From Actinocatenispora rupis (GTDB lineage Bacteria > Actinomycetota > Actinomycetes > Mycobacteriales > Micromonosporaceae): a stretch of 64,000 nt of DNA. Location: NCBI RefSeq assembly GCF_016861975.1, contig NZ_BOMB01000054.1, positions 1-64,000 of the forward strand, in the 5' to 3' direction. Positions 59,647 through 64,000 of this stretch are shown in pieces. The notes under the pieces were generated by a model. It was not told the origin of the DNA, searched no databases, and worked only from the letters and a program-made list of their open reading frames with translations. The first letter of the stretch is position 1. Each line of letters opens with the position of its first letter. A program made the position numbers and the translations under genes.

Positions 59647-62019
59647 TCACGGTTCCGCGGACGGTGACGCGCCGAGGTCGCTCCGGCCGACGAGGGCGCG
59701 ACCGTGGTCGAACTCGTCGCGCAGCGACCGTTCCTCCCGGCGCGTCCGCCGGGCGGCGACCTCCCGGCCGACGGCGTGCAGCGCGCCGCTGAGCCGGTCG
59801 AGTACGCCGGCGGCGGTCCAGGTGTCGCCCAGCTCCCGGCAGATCTCCAGCGCCTGCCGGTAGTACGTGACGGCCTGGTCGTGCCGGCCGAGTTCGGCGT
59901 GGACGTCGCCGAGGGTGGCGAGGGTGAGCCGTCGGCTGTGCCGGTCGTCGATGGCGACCTGGACGGCCAGCGCGTCGATCAGGTACCAGAGGGCCTGGCG
60001 GTGGTGGCCGAGCCGGCGGTGCGTGTCGGCGAGGCTGTTCTGCGCCAGCGCCTGGCCGCGCAGGTCGCCCAGCCGCCGGTACGCGGCGACGGCACGCAGA
60101 TGGTCGTCGAGCGCCTGCCCCGGCCGGCCCTGCGCGGTGTGCGCGATCCCCAGTACGGAGCGGCTGATCGCCTCGCCGGCGCGGTCACCGAGCGCGTGGC
60201 GCAGCCGTACCGCCCGCTCGCAGCATTCGACGGCCTCGTCGTACCGGTGCAGGTCGGTGTGCGCGATCGCCAGCGTGGTCAGGGTGCTGGCCTGGCCCTG
60301 CCGGTCGCCCGCACCCTCGGCGGCGGCGAGCGCCGAACGGTACATGGCGATCTGGTCGGCCCAGTGCTTGCGGAGATGGAAGTGGCCCCACATCGCCGCG
60401 GGGAGCTGCCAGGCGATCGTGGCGAGGCCGTGCTCCACCGCGATCCGTACGGCGTCGACCAGGTTGTCGTGCTCGGCCTCGAAGTACGCGAGGGCGTGGC
60501 GGTGGGTGGTGAACGTCCGCGGATGGCGGGGGACCGCGGTGTCGAGGTGCCGGCCGAGCGGGTACAGGGTGCGGTTGGCGGCGTCGGTGGTGTGCAGGTA
60601 CCAGGTGAGGACGCGGAGCCGGGCGTCGTGGCGGTCCCGGTCGCCGTCCTCGGCGCGGCACCGCTCGCCGGCGTACGCGCGGACCAGGTCGTGGCAGTGG
60701 TACCGGCCGGGGCGGTCCTGGAGCACGAGGTGCTCGTCCAGCAGGGCTTCGAGCAGCTGCTCGGCCGCGTCCGGGTCGGTGTCGGCGAGCGCCGCGGCGG
60801 ACGCGGCGGTGACGTCGTGCCCGGGATGTACGGACAGCAGCCGGAGCATCCGTGCCCGCGCGGCCGGCAGTGACCGGTACGACAGGTCGAACGCGGTGCG
60901 TACCGCCCGGCTGCCCGCCGCGAGCTGGCCGAGCCGCCGGTCGTCGTCGGCCAGCCGGCGGGCCAGGTCGGTCATCGTCCACGCCGGGCGCGCCTGCAGC
61001 CGCCGCGCGACCAGCGCGATCGCGATGGGCAGCCGCCCGCACACCTCCACCACGCGCCGGGCCGCGCCCGGATCGGCGGCCACCCGGGCCGGTCCGGCCA
61101 CCCGCGACAGCAGGTCCACCGCGTCGTCGGCGCCGAACACGTCCAACGGCAGCGGGTACGCGCCGTCGATCGCCAGCCGGCGCCGGCTCGTCACCAGTAC
61201 CAGGCAGCTCGGTGAGTTCGGCAGCAGCGGGGCGACCTGACGCTCGTCGGCGGCGTCGTCGAGCACGAGCAGCGCGTCCTGGCCGTGCAGCCGCTCCCGG
61301 TACAGCGCGGCGCGCGCCTGCACGCCCGCCGGTACGCGGTCCGCCGGCACGCCCAGCATGCGCAGCAGGTCGGCTAGTACGGTCTCCGGCCGGGCGGGCG
61401 GGTGGTCCGGGCTGAAGCCGTGCAGGTCCACGAACAGCGCTGCGTCCGCGAACGCGCCGGTACGCAGCATCCGGTGCGCGGCGTGCACCACCAGCCGGGT
61501 CTTGCCGACCCCGGGCATGCCCTGCACCGTGCAGATCCCGGTGACCGTCGAGCCCGGCGCCGGCAGCAGCTCCTGCAACGTCTCCAGCTGTTCGGTACGC
61601 CCGGTGAAGTCCGCGACGTCCGGCAGCATCTGCTGGTGGTGCGCGGCGGCCGCGTCCGCCGCACCGGGTCCGTCGTCCCGGGGTGCTGTCGCCAGCCGGC
61701 GCCACTCCCGGCGCCACCGGTCCACCGCCGGGCGCACGTCGTCGGCCGGTACGCCGCCGGCCCGCAGGCACGCTGCCGTGAACGCCGACACGAACTCCAG
61801 CCGCGGCAACTCCGCCCGCCGCAACGCCGACGACACCGTACTCGGCGGCAGCGCGTCCACCGCGTCACCGCGCGCCGTCCGACGCGTACCGCCGAGGTGT
61901 TGCAGGCGGCGGAGCGACGGTTGGCCGGCCCAGGACCGCAGCCGTACCAACAGATGCACGAAGGACCGCGCGTCGCGGGCGGTGCCCGGATCCGGTGGTA
62001 CCGGCGGTGAAACGGCCAC
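59647..62019 (-). CDS. NB-ARC/TPR regulatory protein with N-terminal helix-turn-helix
   Basis: 790 residues. The N-terminal segment (ARSFVHLLVRLRSWAGQPSLRRLQHLGG ... LPPSTVSSALRRAELPRLEFVSAFTAAC, about 18-85) is the HTH often found before NB-ARC in actinomycetes. NB-ARC ATPase: Walker A GMPGVGKT (167-174), Walker B LVLDDAADERQVAPLL, RNBS/GLPL-like CGRLPIAIALVARRL. C-terminal TPR repeats begin near 540. Such STAND proteins are signalling switches controlling specialised metabolism. GTG 62019 has GGGAGGACG upstream; a longer frame adds 63 residues without coding pattern. Divergent from the CHAP gene. Confidence 0.88.
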   Translation of the reverse strand: MAVSPPVPPDPGTARDARSFVHLLVRLRSWAGQPSLRRLQHLGGTRRTARGDAVDALPPSTVSSALRRAELPRLEFVSAFTAACLRAGGVPADDVRPAVDRWRREWRRLATAPRDDGPGAADAAAAHHQQMLPDVADFTGRTEQLETLQELLPAPGSTVTGICTVQGMPGVGKTRLVVHAAHRMLRTGAFADAALFVDLHGFSPDHPPARPETVLADLLRMLGVPADRVPAGVQARAALYRERLHGQDALLVLDDAADERQVAPLLPNSPSCLVLVTSRRRLAIDGAYPLPLDVFGADDAVDLLSRVAGPARVAADPGAARRVVEVCGRLPIAIALVARRLQARPAWTMTDLARRLADDDRRLGQLAAGSRAVRTAFDLSYRSLPAARARMLRLLSVHPGHDVTAASAAALADTDPDAAEQLLEALLDEHLVLQDRPGRYHCHDLVRAYAGERCRAEDGDRDRHDARLRVLTWYLHTTDAANRTLYPLGRHLDTAVPRHPRTFTTHRHALAYFEAEHDNLVDAVRIAVEHGLATIAWQLPAAMWGHFHLRKHWADQIAMYRSALAAAEGAGDRQGQASTLTTLAIAHTDLHRYDEAVECCERAVRLRHALGDRAGEAISRSVLGIAHTAQGRPGQALDDHLRAVAAYRRLGDLRGQALAQNSLADTHRRLGHHRQALWYLIDALAVQVAIDDRHSRRLTLATLGDVHAELGRHDQAVTYYRQALEICRELGDTWTAAGVLDRLSGALHAVGREVAARRTRREERSLRDEFDHGRALVGRSDLGASPSAEP

Positions 62020-62153
62020 GTGCGTCCTCCCGTGGCGGGACCGAACCACCGGAGCGTAACGGAGTGTCAGGCCCGGCTCCGTCGCGCAGGCGACATCCGA
62101 CCCGATCGCCGCACCTGTGCCGCCGCACGGTTGCGCGGACGCGCGGCGCCGGG

Positions 62154-62186
62154 CCGTGCCGAACCGTGCGGGAACGTTCGGCACGG
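62154..62186. promoter_or_regulatory. Perfect 11-bp inverted repeat in the NB-ARC/CHAP divergent promoter
   Basis: CCGTGCCGAAC and GTTCGGCACGG with an 11-bp spacer, 135 bp from the NB-ARC start and 108 bp from the CHAP-protein start. It is a plausible operator for the NB-ARC protein or an unlinked regulator; no other gene lies between. Confidence 0.6.
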
Positions 62187-62293
62187 CGCGCAGGTCTTCA
62201 CCCCGCACCGTCGGCGGGACACGCTGAGCGGGCCGCGAACCTACCGCGGCGCACGCCCACGGTGCGTACGCACCGGATCAGGAGGCACCAGAA

Positions 62294-62947
62294 ATGGCCG
62301 AAGCCACAACGCACGACAACGCCATGCCGGCGGACACCGAGAAGAACGTGGCCGAACTCGACGCGGCGCCCGACGAGGCGAGCCGCCGTACGGTGGAGGC
62401 GAAGCTGATCCTCCCCGGCGCCGGCCCGCTCGACGCCGCCGAGCAGCCGTCGCAGGCCGAACTCGCCGCGCTCGACGCCGCACAGCCGATGGACCCCAAC
62501 ATCCCGTCACACCGCGTGGTACGGGTGGCCAAGGGCGAGGTCGGTACGCACGAGAGCGGCGACAACCACACCAAGTACGGCCGGTGGTACGGGCTGGACG
62601 GGCAGCCGTGGTGCGACATCTTCGTCAGCTGGGTCTGCCACGAGGTCGGCCAGCTGAAGGCGATCGGCGGCAAGCACGCGTACGTGCCCGACCACCTCGC
62701 CTGGTTCCGGAAGCACAAGCGCTTCCACCACCGCGGCGCGAAGGGCGGCGGCCCCGACATGGGCGGCGCCATCTTCTTCGACTGGAACGGCAACGGATCG
62801 CCCGACCACATCGGCATCGTCACCGGCTGGACCGCCACCCACGTCTACACCGTCGAGGGCAACCGGTCCGACAAGGTCGTGGCCGGCAAGTACTCCCGCT
62901 CGTACCGGTGCATCCTCGGGTACGGGTACCCGATCTGGGTCAGCTGA
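62294..62947 (+). CDS. CHAP-domain protein without recognisable signal peptide
   Basis: 217 residues. The C-terminal CHAP (amidase/endopeptidase) domain spans about 75-217: VVRVAKGEVGTHESGDNHTKYGRWYG, catalytic Cys in QPWCDIFVSWVCHEVG (C107), His in GSPDHIGIVTGW (H171), Glu/Asn in VYTVEGN. Such domains cleave peptidoglycan stem peptides or glutathionylspermidine-like bonds. Residues 1-70 are acidic and low-complexity with no hydrophobic leader, so it is either cytoplasmic, exported by another route or a phage/effector-type cargo. CAGGAGG precedes ATG 62294. Confidence 0.88.
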   Translation: MAEATTHDNAMPADTEKNVAELDAAPDEASRRTVEAKLILPGAGPLDAAEQPSQAELAALDAAQPMDPNIPSHRVVRVAKGEVGTHESGDNHTKYGRWYGLDGQPWCDIFVSWVCHEVGQLKAIGGKHAYVPDHLAWFRKHKRFHHRGAKGGGPDMGGAIFFDWNGNGSPDHIGIVTGWTATHVYTVEGNRSDKVVAGKYSRSYRCILGYGYPIWVS

Positions 62948-62984
62948 CCCGGCACGTGCGGCCGACCACGGGGCTGCCGCACAC

Positions 62985-63041
62985 CCGGTACGGCGGCGCG
63001 GTCCCGGACGGCCCTCCGGGGCCGCGCCGCCGTCGTACCGG
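62985..63041. terminator. Strong bidirectional terminator hairpin
   Basis: CCGGTACGGCGGCGCGG (62985-63001) pairs with CCGCGCCGCCGTCGTACCGG (63022-63041), with one bulge, across a 20-nt loop that itself contains GTCCCGGACGGCC. It lies between the convergent CHAP gene and the 63084 gene. Confidence 0.7.
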
Positions 63042-63047
63042 ATGGCC

Positions 63048-63073
63048 GGAAACCGTGCCAGCGCAACGAATCC
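63048..63073. repeat. Interspersed intergenic repeat, copy D (half)
   Basis: GGAAACCGTGCCAGCGCAAC followed by GAATCC matches copies A, B and C. As with copy B it sits immediately downstream of a minus-strand gene stop (63084). Confidence 0.5.
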
Positions 63074-63083
63074 CGCGATCCGG

Positions 63084-63734
63084 TCAGATGCCGAGGTCCT
63101 GGAGGAGGCAGCCGGTGCACGCGGCCGTGACGGCGACGACGGCGGCCGGCCCACCGAACTTGGCCACGACCTCCGGGTGGGCGGCGGCGTCGCAGAGCGC
63201 CTGGCACGTGGTCGACAACGCGAACGTGGACACCACCCCGGGCAGGGTGAGGGACGCCTGCAGGTCGCTGTTCGTCTTCAGTTCCGCGCCGAACTTGGCG
63301 ATGCGGTGGACGGGGGGCACCGTGACGTCCTCCAGCGCGGTGGCAAGGTACTTCGTGTCGGCGTCGAGCGGCGCCTCGAAGGGGTACGCGGTGCCGTCGG
63401 CCTGGGTGGAGACGCCGACCATGGTGCGGCCGTTGGGAATCGCGTACGCCAGGGTGGCCCCGGACCGGTGCCAGAACGAGGTGCGCACGCCGCCCGAGGT
63501 ACGGCGGATCTCCAGCCGTTCCACGACCTCGGCGCCGTCCAGGGCCTCCAGGCTCAGGCGATCCTTGATGCGGTCGAGGCGGTATCTTGTCGCGTCCAGC
63601 GTTATGTCCATGACGTCCTGGATGCTGGTGATCGTGTACCTGCGCTCCATGGTGACCATGACGACCCCGTTCCCGCCCTTTGCGTCATCGGCTCGAAGAA
63701 GTGAAGCGATCGTCGCTGCGGTGGTTCCGGCCAT
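63084..63734 (-). CDS. Unknown protein with Cys-containing hydrophobic C-terminus; bacteriocin-precursor-like
   Basis: 216 residues. Residues about 26-165 are a polar beta/alpha domain (MVTMERRYTITSIQDVMDITLDATRYRL ... GVVSTFAL). The last 42 residues (STTCQALCDAAAHPEVVAKF, then GGPAAVVAVTAACTGCLLQDLGI) carry all four Cys (C177, C181, C206, C209) around a Gly/Ala/Val-rich hydrophobic stretch. This layout recalls halocin C8-like and other Cys-bearing bacteriocins released from a long proregion, but the match is only architectural. ATG 63734 or the internal ATGs at 63659 and 63650 could be the start. It is a single gene convergent with the CHAP gene. Confidence 0.6.
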   Translation of the reverse strand: MAGTTAATIASLLRADDAKGGNGVVMVTMERRYTITSIQDVMDITLDATRYRLDRIKDRLSLEALDGAEVVERLEIRRTSGGVRTSFWHRSGATLAYAIPNGRTMVGVSTQADGTAYPFEAPLDADTKYLATALEDVTVPPVHRIAKFGAELKTNSDLQASLTLPGVVSTFALSTTCQALCDAAAHPEVVAKFGGPAAVVAVTAACTGCLLQDLGI

Positions 63735-63968
63735 GGCGTGACCCCGCTCGCCTCTGCACAGACATCCAGGATGAACCGGGGCACGCCGTGGTGGTCCGAC
63801 CGCGCGACGTAAATGTGCTACGTGGTCTGCACTACCCGACGCCGGTACCGCGGGTACGGGTTCTCCGGCCGAACGCCCGACAGTGGTACGCCGTGCGGGG
63901 GTCGTACGGCGCGCAGCCGGCCCCGGACGGTGCGCCGGGACCGGCTGCGGTGTCGTACCAGGGGCGGG
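63735..63968. other. Intergenic region with a terminator at the right end
   Basis: No gene is seen. The stretch upstream of 63734 (CTCTGCACAGACATCC, and AAATGTGCTACGTGG near 63812) is less GC-rich than average and probably contains the promoter of the Cys-containing protein gene. Confidence 0.4.
63913..63948 (-). terminator. Terminator hairpin for the partial right-edge gene
   Basis: GCAGCCGGCCCCGG (63913-63926) pairs with CCGGGACCGGCTGC (63935-63948), one mismatch, 8-nt loop, 21 bp past the stop of the partial minus-strand gene. Confidence 0.65.
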
Positions 63969-64000
63969 TCAGGGGACGGCGGCGCCGTCGAACACCAGGA
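63969..64000 (-). CDS. Possible partial gene (C-terminal end) running off the window
   Basis: The minus strand reads LVFDGAAVP and a stop at 63969-63971, in good codon bias, with a strong hairpin just downstream. Only about ten codons are inside the window, so no function can be given. Confidence 0.3.
   Translation of the reverse strand, partial: LVFDGAAVP

Noticed and set aside
59647-62019. SARP/BTAD antibiotic regulator
   Set aside because: There is no BTAD or OmpR-like domain; the N-terminus is a different HTH, so I describe it as NB-ARC/TPR only.
1-64000. tRNA or rRNA genes, CRISPR arrays and complete insertion sequences
   Set aside because: None is visible: no cloverleaf-like T-loop sequences were noticed and no transposase or phage gene was recognised among the translated frames.

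Overview
This is a very GC-rich (roughly 70% or more) actinomycete chromosomal window. Codon use is strongly biased to G/C in third position, Shine-Dalgarno sites are GGAGG-like, and the palindrome GTAC (often inside CGTACG) is extremely abundant. That style, together with many MalT-type and NB-ARC regulators and HisKA_3/NarL two-component pairs, suggests Micromonosporaceae or a relative; this is a guess from composition, not a placement. No tRNA, rRNA, CRISPR array, prophage or complete insertion sequence was seen. The window is mostly short one- to three-gene units, many divergent with a visible inverted-repeat operator between them. At least fifteen genes have a -10-like hexamer ending only 6-8 nt before the start codon, as expected of leaderless mRNAs.

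Layout. 0-5 kb: SnoaL-like protein, a frameshifted methyltransferase, a TetR/FAD-monooxygenase divergon. 5-10 kb: DUF1269 protein, GH15 trehalase/glucoamylase-type enzyme, DUF7144-MFS exporter operon, carboxymuconolactone decarboxylase (CMD). 10-16.7 kb: MalT-type LuxR regulator, SHOCT membrane protein, NmrA-like/MarR divergon with a perfect 44-bp operator. 16.9-25.6 kb: disulfide oxidoreductase, WYL regulator/epoxide hydrolase divergon, dihydrofolate-reductase-like protein, aldo/keto reductase/XRE divergon, hydrolase, GNAT. 25.7-33.2 kb: AhpD-like CMD beside an ECF41 (SigJ) sigma factor, EamA/LysR divergon, P-loop kinase-like protein, TetR facing a reductase-GNAT fusion that seems to start with ATC, quinone oxidoreductase. 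33.2-35.9 kb: a 162-bp MITE-like element inserted in a promoter, adenosine deaminase, small exported or membrane proteins. 35.8-43.7 kb: two histidine kinase/response regulator pairs, DUF418 and CPBP membrane proteins, and a QorR/QorB-like redox-sensing pair. 43.7-51.3 kb: BrkB-like protein, SDR, hydrolase, LuxR-type ATPase, reductase, DoxX.

51.3-54.9 kb is decaying: an LPxTG sorting-signal remnant, a GNAT pseudogene with several frameshifts and an esterase pseudogene lie around a glycosyltransferase and small membrane proteins. 55-59.6 kb holds a GH3 beta-N-acetylhexosaminidase and a PadR-controlled operon (PadR, DUF1048, ABC ATPase, permease, DUF1048, DUF1048). The right end has an NB-ARC/TPR regulator divergent from a CHAP-domain protein, then a protein with a cysteine-containing hydrophobic C-terminus resembling a bacteriocin-type precursor.

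Functionally the window is dominated by stress, detoxification and export modules, each with a dedicated local repressor. The most unusual items are the MITE-like insertion, the fusion gene lacking a canonical start, the triple-DUF1048 ABC operon, the Cys-containing precursor-like protein, and the recurring intergenic sequence families (GTCCACTGTGGAC palindrome and a GCAACGAATCC-type repeat).
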